Shown here piece after piece: positions 33,290 to 41,263 of a stretch of DNA of 41,263 nt. The notes below the pieces were generated by a model, which worked only from the letters and a program-made list of their open reading frames with translations, ran no database searches and was not told where the DNA came from. Origin of the DNA: Sphingomonas pruni NBRC 15498 (lineage in GTDB: Bacteria > Pseudomonadota > Alphaproteobacteria > Sphingomonadales > Sphingomonadaceae). Every line of letters begins with the position of its first letter. Position 1 is the stretch's first letter. The position numbers were made by a program, and so were the translations under genes. The stretch lies in the NCBI RefSeq assembly GCF_001598455.1, contig NZ_BCYZ01000040.1:1-41263 (forward strand), read 5' to 3'.

Positions 33290-34623
33290 GCGATATGCTG
33301 TCGATCGGTGCGAGCGGGCTCAAGGCCTATCAGGTCGCGCTCAACACCGTTTCCGAGAACATCGCCAATTCGGGCACGGTCGGCTATTCGCGTCGCAGCA
33401 CATCGACGGCAGAGGTTGCCGCGGCCAGCCCCAATTCTGCAATCAACGGCCTGGGATCGGTCGTCACCGGGATCGTCCGCGCGGGTGATTTCTATGCCAC
33501 CGCTCAGGTTCGCACGGCGGGCTCCGATCTCGCCAAGACCGAGACCAGCGTGACTTGGCTGGACCGCATCGAAACGGGGCTCGACGGCAACCAGCTCAGC
33601 ACCCGGCTGTCCAATTTCTTCACTGCCTCGACCACGCTGGCCGCCGATCCCACGTCGCTCGGCGCACGCGCCTCGATGCTCGAAGCAGCCTCCGGAGCGG
33701 CCAACGCCTTTTCGAGTACGGGAGCCGCGCTCGACCAGGTTCAGATCGATCTCAGCGGCACCGCGCAATCGTCGGTGTCCTCGCTGAATTCGGCGGCGGC
33801 GACGCTTGCCCGCATCAATGACGGCATCAGCCGCTCGACCCCCGGCACGTCGGGCGCGGCGGCCCTGCTCGACCAGCGCGACCAAGTGCTCGAGCAGATG
33901 AGCGCGCTGACCGACATCAACGTCCAGTTCGACTCGCTCGGCCGAGCCACCGTTCGCGGCGGCGGGACAGCGGGGCCGGTGCTGGTCGATGCCGGTCAGG
34001 CCGCGACGGTCGTCTACGCCTCCAACGCGGCGGGCGCGGTTACCTTCAACGTCCTAAACGGTGCCTCGATGCAGACGCTCGCCCCGACCGGCGGCGCGCT
34101 GGCCGGCATTGCCGATTCGATGCAGCGCGTGGTCGATGCCAAGGCCCAACTCAAAACGATCGCCCAGAATTTTGCCGACGGGGTCAATGCGATCCAGACC
34201 AATGGCCGCGATCTCGACGGCAATCCCGGCCAGGCGATGTTTGCGCTCGGTACCGGCGGCACCGCGCAAATGACGATGTCGCTCGACGACCCGCGCGGCA
34301 TCGCCGCGGCCGCGGTCGGCGGCGGCACGCGCGACAACACCAATTTGATGGCGCTGGCACAATTGCGAACCTCTGCCGGGTACGAAAACCGCATCGTCGA
34401 CATGACGACGGCCAACGCGGCGACACTCGCGCAACGCAAGGCCGTGGCAGGCGCGCAATCGACCATCCACGACAATGCCATCGCCGCGCGCGACAGTGCC
34501 AGCGGGGTCAATCTCGACAACGAAGCGGTCGACTTGATGCGGTTCCAGCAGGCCTATGCGGCGACCGGCCGCGTCATCCAGGCCGCACGCGAGACGATCC
34601 AGACAATCCTCGATATCAGGTAA
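33286..34623 (+). CDS. flgK: Hook-filament junction protein FlgK
   Basis: Junction protein 1 (HAP1), 445 residues. N-terminal MLSIGASGLKAYQVALNTVSENIANSGTVGYSRRS, middle region LLDQRDQVLEQMSALTDINV with the following beta part, and C-terminal NLDNEAVDLMRFQQAYAATGRVIQAARETIQTILDIR are the marks of FlgK. Shorter than E. coli FlgK (about 550 residues). Exported with the FlgN-like chaperone. ATG 33286 overlaps the flgJ stop. Confidence 0.95.
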   Translation: MSDMLSIGASGLKAYQVALNTVSENIANSGTVGYSRRSTSTAEVAAASPNSAINGLGSVVTGIVRAGDFYATAQVRTAGSDLAKTETSVTWLDRIETGLDGNQLSTRLSNFFTASTTLAADPTSLGARASMLEAASGAANAFSSTGAALDQVQIDLSGTAQSSVSSLNSAAATLARINDGISRSTPGTSGAAALLDQRDQVLEQMSALTDINVQFDSLGRATVRGGGTAGPVLVDAGQAATVVYASNAAGAVTFNVLNGASMQTLAPTGGALAGIADSMQRVVDAKAQLKTIAQNFADGVNAIQTNGRDLDGNPGQAMFALGTGGTAQMTMSLDDPRGIAAAAVGGGTRDNTNLMALAQLRTSAGYENRIVDMTTANAATLAQRKAVAGAQSTIHDNAIAARDSASGVNLDNEAVDLMRFQQAYAATGRVIQAARETIQTILDIR

Positions 34624-34628
34624 GCGCG

Positions 34629-35522
34629 ATGCAGATCTCGACGAACCAATTCTACACGTTCAACCAGAACAGCATGCGCACACTCGGCGCCACCGCCGAC
34701 GACTTGCAGACGCAAATCTCGACCACGCATCGGATCAACGCTCCATCGGACGACGCCGTGTCGTGGCGGCGGCTGCAGGGCTTGGCCAGCGCTGCCGCCG
34801 ACGACACTGCCTTTGGCGGCAATCTGACGCTGGTCGGCACGACGCTGAGCCAGGCCGACGGCACGCTGAGTTCGATCACCGACGCGCTCCAGCAGGCCAA
34901 GGAGCTCGCGGTCAAGGCGAACAGTGGCACGCTGTCGGCAAGCGATCGCGTGGCGATCGCCGACCAGCTCGACGCGATCGTCACCAACCTGGTCAGCTAT
35001 GCCAACGTCAAGGATTCGCGCGGCGCCGCGGTATTCGCCAATGGCGACGCAGATGCCGTGACCAAGAATGCCGACGGCACGTTCAGCTTTGCGGCAGCGG
35101 GCCCGACATCGATCCCGGTCGGCGCCAACGAGACGATCCAACCCGGCGATTCGGCCGCGCGCGTGTTCGTCGACGCGAGCGGCGGCAACATCCTTTCCAC
35201 CATTTCCTCGCTGTCTGCCGCGCTCAGGGGATCGGGCAACGTTTCGGCGATCGCCGGCAGCGCGGGGGACGCCCTTCAGGCGGCCAACGACCAGGCGGCG
35301 AGCGTGCAGGCCGGGCTCGGCGCCCGCGCCGCGCGCGTCGACCTCGAAACCTCGCGGCTCAAGGATGTCGCGACCGATCGCGAAGCGGCCCGATCGGCGC
35401 TGGAAGACACCGACGTCACGGCGACGATCACCAATTTGCAGAAGACCATGACGGTGCTGCAGGCCACCCAGGCGAGCTTCACCAAGCTGGCCAGCATGTC
35501 GCTGTTCAACTTCCTCAAATAA
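34629..35522 (+). CDS. flgL: Hook-filament junction protein FlgL
   Basis: Junction protein 3 (HAP3), 297 residues, flagellin-like. N-terminal MQISTNQFYTFNQNSMRTLGATADDLQTQISTTHRINAPSDDAVSWRR and C-terminal EDTDVTATITNLQKTMTVLQATQASFTKLASMSLFNFLK are the paired coiled-coil ends. Ends after flgK by position; a flagellin would have SLNINTN-type and longer variable regions. Starts 5 bases after flgK. Confidence 0.93.
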   Translation: MQISTNQFYTFNQNSMRTLGATADDLQTQISTTHRINAPSDDAVSWRRLQGLASAAADDTAFGGNLTLVGTTLSQADGTLSSITDALQQAKELAVKANSGTLSASDRVAIADQLDAIVTNLVSYANVKDSRGAAVFANGDADAVTKNADGTFSFAAAGPTSIPVGANETIQPGDSAARVFVDASGGNILSTISSLSAALRGSGNVSAIAGSAGDALQAANDQAASVQAGLGARAARVDLETSRLKDVATDREAARSALEDTDVTATITNLQKTMTVLQATQASFTKLASMSLFNFLK

Positions 35523-35686
35523 GTGTTCGCAGCGATGCCGCGAGGACCGGCCATGTGCCCGCGGGACGCGCAAAATGTCGAAAACGAAATATCCTTAACC
35601 GGTTGGCTACGAAAAGCCGGTTAACCATCGATCGAACCGGTCGTTATCCGGTTAGGCCGTGATTGCAGGGGGTAAGTAGAGCTAAG
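35523..35686. other. flgL-motA gap with repeated CCGGTT boxes
   Basis: Between the flgL stop and the motA ATG lies 164 bases containing several AACCGG/CCGGTT boxes (AACCGGTTGGCT, AGCCGGTTAACC, GAACCGG, ATCCGGTTAGG). Part folds as a GGCT-AGCC hairpin flanked by CCGG. No sigma-54 or sigma-28 match was found; it may hold a separate promoter or processing site for motA-motB. Confidence 0.4.
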
Positions 35687-36550
35687 ATGTTTCCGGCAAT
35701 CGGCCTCGTTGTTCTGCTGGCCATGGTCTTCGGCGGCTTTGCCTTCACCGGCGGGGCGCTGGGACCGGTGCTCGAGGCGATTCCCCACGAAATGCTCATC
35801 ATCGGCGGCGCCGGGGCCGGCGCGCTGATCATCGGCAACTCGCCCAAGGAGCTCAAGGCGCTCGGCGGCGGCATCATGAAAGTGATGAAGGGGCCGAAAT
35901 ACAAGAAACAGGACTATCTCGACGTCATCTTCCTCGTCTCGAAGCTGATGAAGATGCTGCGCATGGACGGGCCGATCGCGCTCGAACCCCATGTCGAGGA
36001 TCCCAAATCGTCGGCGATCTTCGCCGAATATCCCCGCCTCTTGGCCGATCACACGCTGGTCAACCTGATCGCGGACACGCTCCGCCTCGTCGTCGTCTCG
36101 TCGGGCACGCTCGACGTGCACGCGGTCGAGGAAGTGATGGATAACGCGATCAAGACGCACCACCACGAAGTCGAGGGACCGCAGGGGACACTGCAGAGCC
36201 TGGCCGACGCCCTGCCCGCTTTGGGTATCGTCGCCGCGGTGCTGGGGGTGGTGAAGACGATGGGATCGATCGACAAGCCGCCGACGATCCTTGGCGCGAT
36301 GATCGGATCGGCACTGGTCGGCACCTTCATGGGCGTGTTGCTGGCCTATGGCCTGGTCGGTCCGCTGGCGACGCGCCTCAAGCAGATCCTCGACGCCGAC
36401 GCCGCAATCTATCACGTCGTCAAGCAGATCATCATCGCTTCGCTCCACGGCCACCCGCAGCCCCTGGTGATCGAGGCCGCGCGCTCCGGCATCGCCCATT
36501 CCAATCAGCCCGCTTTCGCCGAAGTCTTCGACGGCCTGCGTGGGCGCTGA
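35687..36550 (+). CDS. motA: Flagellar motor stator protein MotA
   Basis: Proton-channel stator subunit, 287 residues with four membrane helices. E. coli-type landmarks are FPAIGLVVLLAMVFGGFAFTGG, GGAGAGALIIGNSPKELKALGG, the cytoplasmic loop, and LPALGIVAAVLGVVKTMGSIDKPPTILGAMIGSALVGTFMGVLLAYGLVGPLATRL for helices 3 and 4. ATG 35687 is chosen; TTG 35663 is upstream. GGGGGTAAG lies before it. motB follows after 50 bases. Confidence 0.95.
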   Translation: MFPAIGLVVLLAMVFGGFAFTGGALGPVLEAIPHEMLIIGGAGAGALIIGNSPKELKALGGGIMKVMKGPKYKKQDYLDVIFLVSKLMKMLRMDGPIALEPHVEDPKSSAIFAEYPRLLADHTLVNLIADTLRLVVVSSGTLDVHAVEEVMDNAIKTHHHEVEGPQGTLQSLADALPALGIVAAVLGVVKTMGSIDKPPTILGAMIGSALVGTFMGVLLAYGLVGPLATRLKQILDADAAIYHVVKQIIIASLHGHPQPLVIEAARSGIAHSNQPAFAEVFDGLRGR

Positions 36551-36566
36551 GTTATGATTGACGGTG

Positions 36567-36594
36567 CCAGCCCGCTCCCCCGCGCCGGAGGCGC
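36567..36594 (+). promoter_or_regulatory. Hairpin over the motB ribosome binding site, with partial repeat
   Basis: GCGCC-GGA-GGCGC (36582-36594) can pair so that the GGAGG ribosome binding site of motB, 9 bases before its ATG, lies partly in the loop and stem. The 15 bases before it (36567-36581) copy part of the arm of the perfect repeat at 23989-24060. Possible translational control; weak. Confidence 0.35.
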
Positions 36595-36600
36595 CAAATA

Positions 36601-37545
36601 ATGGCCGCCGCGCGCGCTCCACATGGCAGCAATCAGCCGCCTAAGGTCATCGTCAAGAAGATCTATATCGAGGCCCATGGCGCGCATCACGGCGGCGCGT
36701 GGAAGGTCGCCTATGCCGATTTCGTGACCGCGATGATGGCCTTCTTCCTGCTGCTCTGGATCCTGGGCGCCACGACCGAGAAGCAGCGCAAGGGCATCGC
36801 CGACTACTTCTCCCCGACGCTCGTCAACATGAAGGAGAACAGCGCGGGTTCGAACGGCATGTTCGGCGGGTCGTCGATCACCGACAAGGACAATTACCCG
36901 AACCGCGCCTCGCAAACCGGCACCAAGTCGCTAACCATTCCGGTCGGCGCGACCGGCGGCGCGAAAATCGGATCGGGCGAGAAAGGCTCGCTCAAGGCGC
37001 GCCTGACCGCCGAGGACAATCAGAATTTCGAGCAGATGAAGCGCAAGCTCGAGCAGGCCATGAAGTCGCCCGCGCTCGCCAAGCTCGCCAGCCACGTGAA
37101 ATTCATCCAGACCCGCGACGGGTTGCGCATCGACCTGGTCGACGACGCTGATTATTCGATGTTCGCCTTGGGCACGACCCAGCTGGTTCCAGCGGCGAGC
37201 GACCTGATCGGGATGATCGCGGGATCGGTCAAGGCGATGGAAAACCCGATCATGATCCGCGGCCACACCGACAATCTCGCCTATGGCAATCCGCTGGCGA
37301 TGAACAACTGGATGCTGTCGACGGGACGCGCCGAGGCGACCCGCCGCCGGCTGGCGTCGGGCGGACTGATCGAGGATCGCTTCTATCGTATCGAGGGCGT
37401 CGCCGACCGCGAGCCGATGATCGAGAACAACCCTGCCGATCCGCGCAACCGCCGCGTGTCGATAACCTTGCTCTATCGCGCGGGGTCGTTCGAAGAGGGC
37501 GGCAGCACCAGCATTCCGGCCTCGCCGGGCACGCTGAGCAAATAA
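36601..37545 (+). CDS. motB: Flagellar motor stator protein MotB
   Basis: Stator subunit that anchors to peptidoglycan, 314 residues. The N-terminus has HHGGAWKVAYADFVTAMMAFFLLLWIL with the proton-binding Asp. The C-terminal OmpA-like domain has IMIRGHTDNLAYGNPLAMNNWMLSTGRAEATRRRLASGGL and RVSITLLYR, with GHTD and the RA helix intact, so it can bind the wall, in contrast to the short MotB-like protein at 25263. Start ATG 36601 with GGAGG. Confidence 0.96.
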   Translation: MAAARAPHGSNQPPKVIVKKIYIEAHGAHHGGAWKVAYADFVTAMMAFFLLLWILGATTEKQRKGIADYFSPTLVNMKENSAGSNGMFGGSSITDKDNYPNRASQTGTKSLTIPVGATGGAKIGSGEKGSLKARLTAEDNQNFEQMKRKLEQAMKSPALAKLASHVKFIQTRDGLRIDLVDDADYSMFALGTTQLVPAASDLIGMIAGSVKAMENPIMIRGHTDNLAYGNPLAMNNWMLSTGRAEATRRRLASGGLIEDRFYRIEGVADREPMIENNPADPRNRRVSITLLYRAGSFEEGGSTSIPASPGTLSK

Positions 37546-37553
37546 ACCCATCA

Positions 37554-37573
37554 GTGCGGGCATTCGACCGCAC
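37554..37573 (+). terminator. Possible hairpin after motB
   Basis: GTGCGG-N8-CCGCAC forms a 6-base stem 9 bases after the motB stop. It has no T-run, so its role as terminator is doubtful. The rest of the 255-base gap to the next gene shows nothing I can support. Confidence 0.3.
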
Positions 37574-37800
37574 CAATAAAGCGCGCGAGCGTCGGACGCC
37601 TGTGGCCCTTATCGCCTGGCCGATTGCTCGATCAGCGTTGGCGGGAGCCGGTGCAGACCAAGGCCGTTTACGCGGCGGCTAGATAAGGGTCCACCTGTTG
37701 TAATTACTTATCGCGCTTCCCCACAGCGGCGTTCTAGTCGAGACCCGCCGGAACGGACGTGCCCTAGCTGCATGAATGATGCCCGGCCGACGCTAATACA

Positions 37801-38337
37801 ATGGTGGGCATGGACAGGATGAAGGATCGTCGCAGCGCATTGAACCGCACGGCCGTTATCCTCGGTATGGTCGTCATGCTGCAACTGTTCGCCGCGATCT
37901 TCTTCTTGAGTGACGCCGCCGGCGATGTCGCCGAGGATGGCCTGGGACCCCACCTGGCCGCCGAAGCAAGCGCCGTCCTGGCTTTATTTTCGGGTATCCT
38001 GTTCGGCGCCTGGCACGTCAGAACTCTGGTCCTGCGTGCGCGCACCGATGAAACGCAGGTTGCCGCGGCCCGTGGCGTATTGGGCGAGTTGATGCGTCTG
38101 CGCTTCGCGGAATGGCGACTGACGCCCGCCGAGGCCGATGTCGCGCTGTTCGCGCTGAAGGGCTGCGACATTGCGGATATCGCGACATTTCGCGGCTCGG
38201 CGGAAGGTACCGTCAGGGCGCAATTGGCGAAAATCTATGGCAAGGCCGGCGTCCACAACCAGAGCAGCCTGATCGCGTTGTTCCTCGACGAACTGATCGA
38301 TCCGGCATTGCATGCTCTCACCGCCAACAAAGGATGA
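37801..38337 (+). CDS. Membrane-anchored LuxR-type transcriptional regulator
   Basis: A 178-residue protein with two N-terminal hydrophobic segments (about residues 18-36, ILGMVVMLQLFAAIFFL, and 58-73, AVLALFSGILFGAWHV) and a C-terminal LuxR/GerE helix-turn-helix (RLTPAEADVALFALKGCDIADIATFRGSAEGTVRAQLAKIYGKAGVHNQSSL). No receiver or autoinducer domain is present. It probably senses a membrane or periplasmic signal, or is anchored there. Starts at ATG 37801, 37810 or 37819 are all possible; none has a strong ribosome binding site. Its place after motB hints at motility control but is not proof. Confidence 0.78.
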   Translation: MVGMDRMKDRRSALNRTAVILGMVVMLQLFAAIFFLSDAAGDVAEDGLGPHLAAEASAVLALFSGILFGAWHVRTLVLRARTDETQVAAARGVLGELMRLRFAEWRLTPAEADVALFALKGCDIADIATFRGSAEGTVRAQLAKIYGKAGVHNQSSLIALFLDELIDPALHALTANKG

Positions 38338-38472
38338 AGCCCGCGAGCCGAAAGCATCGCCGACCGAACGTCAGCCCTCGCCGGGCAGGATTCCGGCACG
38401 ACTTCACGGATGACTACAATCCTGCGGACGGGGTCATTGCAGCTGACGTGAACAGAACGTAGCGTTCACCCC

Positions 38473-39615
38473 ATGCTGTCCTTCTTCCTGTTCGCCGCGG
38501 CGAGCGCGGCGCAACCCGTCGCCTCGGTCCGCGTCACCTTCGACCGCAAGGGCGAGACGTCCGCCCGCGCCGAAGGCTTCGCCGATCCCGCGGTCAATCG
38601 CGGGGTGACGCCCGACGACCCGGTGCGGATCGCATCGATCTCCAAGATGGTGACGACGATCGGGGTGATGCGGCTGGTCGAGCAGGGCAAGCTCGACCTC
38701 GACAGCGACGTGTCCAAATGGCTCGGCTACACTTTCCGCAACCCGGCCTTTCCCGACGCGCCGATCACCTTGCGGCAGTTGCTCTCGCACCGCTCCAGCC
38801 TGACCGACACGATCGACTATGTCCTGCCGCTCGACGGCGACATGCGCGCGACCCTGGCCGATCCGAAGGCCTGGGACGCCGCGCACGCGCCCGGCACGTT
38901 CTTCCGCTACACCAATTTCAACTTCCCGGTCGTCGCCGCGGTGATGGAGCGCGCGACCGGCGAGCGGTTCGACCGGTTGATGGACCGGCTGGTGATCAAG
39001 CCGCTCCGGCTCGAAGCATGCTACCAATGGGATACGTGCGACGACGCGACGATCGCGCACGGCGTGGTCCTGTTCCGCGGCGGCGAGGTTACGAAGGACG
39101 ACAATCACGGCAAGCGCCCGGCCTGTCCGGTCACGCCAGCGAGCGACGGCAGTTGCGACCTGTCGCGCTGGAAGGCAGGCGCCAACGGTGCGATGTTCGC
39201 CCCGCAATCGGGCCTGCACATCTCCGCGCGCGGCCTGGAGAAGATCGGGCGAATGCTGCTCGGCAACGGCAAGGTCGACGGCGTGCGCCTGCTCTCGCCG
39301 GCCTCGGTCAAGCTGATGGAGACGCCCGCCTGGACCTATGACGGCCGCAATGGTGACGTCGGCGACGGCTGGGTGTGCAGCTATGGCCTCGGCATGTTCG
39401 TGATCCCGACACCGCAGGCGGGATGCCATGACGACCTGTTCGGTGACGGCAAGCGCCGTGTCGGTCACCTCGGCGACGCCTATGGCCTCAAGTCCGGATT
39501 GTGGATCGACCCCGCCAGCGGCACCGGTATCGCCTATTTCGCGACCGACGTGCCGGCCGACAAGGGTATGCACTCGAGCTATACCACCACCGAGGAATCG
39601 CTAGCCCATCCTTGA
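38473..39615 (+). CDS. Serine hydrolase, beta-lactamase/DD-peptidase-like family
   Basis: A 380-residue beta-lactamase-related (class C/AmpH-like) hydrolase. Catalytic marks are SxxK as S55-I-S-K58, YxN as Y146-T-N148 in [10 protein letters not shown], and a late HLGDAYG in the place of KTG (HxG type). A short N-terminal hydrophobic segment ([14 protein letters not shown]) suggests export. The substrate is unknown: an esterase, D-amino peptidase or DD-peptidase is possible. It is followed after 32 bases by a D-aminoacylase-like gene; the pair may work on D-amino acid containing peptides (inference). Confidence 0.88.
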   Translation: MLSFFLFAAASAAQPVASVRVTFDRKGETSARAEGFADPAVNRGVTPDDPVRIASISKMVTTIGVMRLVEQGKLDLDSDVSKWLGYTFRNPAFPDAPITLRQLLSHRSSLTDTIDYVLPLDGDMRATLADPKAWDAAHAPGTFFRYTNFNFPVVAAVMERATGERFDRLMDRLVIKPLRLEACYQWDTCDDATIAHGVVLFRGGEVTKDDNHGKRPACPVTPASDGSCDLSRWKAGANGAMFAPQSGLHISARGLEKIGRMLLGNGKVDGVRLLSPASVKLMETPAWTYDGRNGDVGDGWVCSYGLGMFVIPTPQAGCHDDLFGDGKRRVGHLGDAYGLKSGLWIDPASGTGIAYFATDVPADKGMHSSYTTTEESLAHP

Positions 39616-39647
39616 CGGCACCCGCCGCGCCCGAAAGGATCGCTTTC

Positions 39648-41216
39648 ATGAAGCTGCGCCTCGCTCTCGCCGCCACCCTGCTCGCCGGTTGTTCGATCGG
39701 CGCCGCGCCCTCCCCCGCCATGCAAGCCGACCTGATCCTGCGGGGCGGCACTGTCTATACCGGCGACGATGCGCCGTTCACCGGCGACGTCGCGATCAAG
39801 GACGACAAGATCGTCGCGGTCGGGCCCAGCCTGAAGATCGCCGCTGCGCGGACGATCGACGCGACCGGCATGATCGTCGCCCCTGGTTTCATCGATCCGC
39901 ACACCCATGCCGGCCCGTGGCTCGCCTCGGCCGATGCCAGGACGCGGCTGATCCCCGCCTTCCTGCTCCAGGGCGTCACGACCGCGTTCATCGGCAATGA
40001 CGGCGGCGGCAGCACCGACGTCGCCGGCACGCTGTCGATGCCGAAGAGCAAGCCGGTCGGGGTCAATTTCGTGACCTATATCGGCTTCGGCACGATCCGC
40101 GAGCAAGTGATCGGCGCCGCCAAGCGCGCGCCCACCCCGGCCGAGCTCGACAAGGAAAAGGCGCTGGTCGCCAAGGGCATGTGCGAAGGCGCGATCGGCT
40201 TTTCGACCGGGCTATTCTACGCGCCGCAGAGTTTCTCCAAGACCGACGAGGTGATCGCGCTGTCCGAGGAAGCGGCCAAGCGTGGCGGCTATTACGACAG
40301 CCATATCCGCGACGAATCGAGCTATACCGTCGGGCTCGCCGCCGCGATCGACGAAGCCATCGACATCGGCAAGGCGACCAGGATGCCGATCCATATCAGC
40401 CACATCAAGGCGCTTGGCGTCGACGTCCAGGGCATGGCGCCGGCGATCATCGCCAGGATCGACGCCGCGCGCGCGGCGGGCGTCAACATCACCGCCAGCC
40501 AATATCCCTGGTCGGCGTCGGGCACGAGCCTGGTCGCCTCGCTGATCCCGCTCTGGGCGCAGGACGGCGGCACGGCGGCGCTGATCAAGCGGTTCGACGA
40601 TCCCAGCCTCAAGCAGAAACTGCGCGACGGCATCGCCGAGAATATGCGCAAGCGCGGCGGCCCGCATTCGCTGCTGATCACCGAGGGCCAATGGCGCGGC
40701 AAGCGGCTCGACGAGATCGCGGCGGCGATGAAGACCGATCCGATCTCTGCGGCCATCGCGGCGATCCGGGTACACGATGCCGGCGTCGTCTCGTTCAACC
40801 AGAGCGAAGCCGATATCGCCGCGTTCATGAAGCAACCCTGGGTGATGACCGACAGCGACGCCTCGAGCGGCCATCCCCGCGTCTGGGGCACGTTCGCCCG
40901 CAAATATTCGAAATATGTCGTCGCCGATAAGGTTATCTCGTTGCGCGATTTCATCGAGCGCAGTTCGTCGGTCACCGCCAAATGGTTCGGCCTGACCGGG
41001 CGTGGCGAATTGAAGCCGGGCGCGTTCGCCGACGTGGTCGTGTTCGACCCCAAGACCTATGCCGCGCAGGCGACCTATGAACAGCCAACCCTGCCAGCGA
41101 CCGGGGTGAAGACCGTCGTCGTCAACGGCAAGGTCGCGGTTGATAACGGCAAGCTTACCGGCGTTGCGGCCGGGCGGGCTCTGCCGCACACGCCGACGGG
41201 CGGAACTTGTTCGTGA
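39648..41216 (+). CDS. Lipoprotein D-aminoacylase-like amidohydrolase
   Basis: A 522-residue protein with a good lipobox (LLAGC, Cys15) of the N-acyl-D-amino-acid deacylase/amidohydrolase superfamily. Metal-binding marks are H85 and H87 in PHTHAGP, H219 in SHIRDES, H252 in HISHIK, and a late Asp in MTDSDAS. The usual metal Cys of D-aminoacylase (GNCG context) reads GNDGGG here. The C-terminal ADVVVFDP/VNGKVAVDNGKLTG block is typical. The frame is open upstream inside the hydrolase gene, but ATG 39648 has GAAAGGA and the signal peptide. Acts at the cell envelope. Confidence 0.88.
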   Translation: MKLRLALAATLLAGCSIGAAPSPAMQADLILRGGTVYTGDDAPFTGDVAIKDDKIVAVGPSLKIAAARTIDATGMIVAPGFIDPHTHAGPWLASADARTRLIPAFLLQGVTTAFIGNDGGGSTDVAGTLSMPKSKPVGVNFVTYIGFGTIREQVIGAAKRAPTPAELDKEKALVAKGMCEGAIGFSTGLFYAPQSFSKTDEVIALSEEAAKRGGYYDSHIRDESSYTVGLAAAIDEAIDIGKATRMPIHISHIKALGVDVQGMAPAIIARIDAARAAGVNITASQYPWSASGTSLVASLIPLWAQDGGTAALIKRFDDPSLKQKLRDGIAENMRKRGGPHSLLITEGQWRGKRLDEIAAAMKTDPISAAIAAIRVHDAGVVSFNQSEADIAAFMKQPWVMTDSDASSGHPRVWGTFARKYSKYVVADKVISLRDFIERSSSVTAKWFGLTGRGELKPGAFADVVVFDPKTYAAQATYEQPTLPATGVKTVVVNGKVAVDNGKLTGVAAGRALPHTPTGGTCS

Positions 41217-41263
41217 TGCCACCCTCACCCTTCCGCGCCTTCGGCGCTCCCTCCCTCTCCCAA
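41217..41263. repeat. Partial intergenic repeat at the window end
   Basis: The last 47 bases (ACCCTCACCCTTCCGC, a GCGCC-TTC-GGCGC hairpin, then TCCCTCCCTCTCCCA) match the right half of the composite repeat at 9428-9563. The element is cut by the window edge. Confidence 0.65.

Noticed and set aside
37574..37626. Sigma-28 promoter before the LuxR-type gene (TAAAG and GGCCGATT)
   Set aside because: The two boxes are about 40 bases apart, not 15.

Overview
The window reads as chromosomal DNA of a sphingomonad (Alphaproteobacteria, Sphingomonadaceae, Sphingomonas-like). The evidence is the high GC content, the era-rnc-lepB order, short dispersed palindromic repeats of a kind common in this group, and a flagellar system resembling the sphingomonad type. 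This placement comes from recognising protein families and gene order; no search was run. No rRNA, tRNA, CRISPR array, transposase or integrase was seen.

Layout. (1) 14-2040, minus: kynU-kynA, tryptophan catabolism by the kynurenine route. (2) 2196-3375, plus: a small lipoprotein and a class III sirtuin (cobB). (3) 3486-5978, minus: a tightly overlapped lepB-rnc-era operon (signal peptidase I, RNase III, Era). (4) 6108-9389, plus: pgi, gor and a small zinc-ribbon protein. (5) 9579-11138: a TauD-type dioxygenase and a divergent Crp/Fnr regulator, with a perfect 20-bp palindrome between them. (6) 11339-12716: an ArsR regulator divergent from a NIPSNAP-ABM gene pair. (7) 12846-14288: a Tat-exported GH1 beta-glucosidase. 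(8) 14499-19985, minus: an accessory island of three consecutive secreted YD/RHS proteins. The last ends in a variable HNH-nuclease tip and is followed by an overlapping small gene, the probable immunity gene; base composition drops over the tip and this gene. (9) 20110-37545: flagellar genes. A minus-strand operon runs [MotA-like]-[MotB-like]-flgA-flgM-flgN-[lytic transglycosylase]-flhA-fliA. It diverges from a plus-strand run flgB-C-D-E-F-G-H-I-J-K-L-motA-motB. (10) 37801-41216, plus: a membrane-anchored LuxR-type regulator, a serine beta-lactamase-like hydrolase and a lipoprotein D-aminoacylase-like amidohydrolase.

How the flagellar part works together. The 281-bp region between the two flagellar operons carries two sigma-54 promoter matches facing away from each other, with CGGCAA/TTGCCG dyads like FlbD/FleQ sites between them. 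One enhancer region could therefore drive hook/rod genes in one direction and export, late-sigma and anti-sigma genes in the other. FlgJ is split: the rod-cap domain lies in the plus operon and a separate transglycosylase in the minus operon. There are two stator gene pairs: a standard motA-motB and a reduced PomA-like/short MotB-like pair. Flagellin, basal-body fli genes and flhB are not in the window.

The strongest candidates for something undescribed are the three-gene secreted RHS/HNH island with its putative immunity gene, and the reduced second stator pair whose sigma-54 promoter lies so close to the start codon that the transcript may be leaderless. Several families of short palindromic repeats occupy the intergenic gaps. 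No gene-free stretch exceeds 300 bases.
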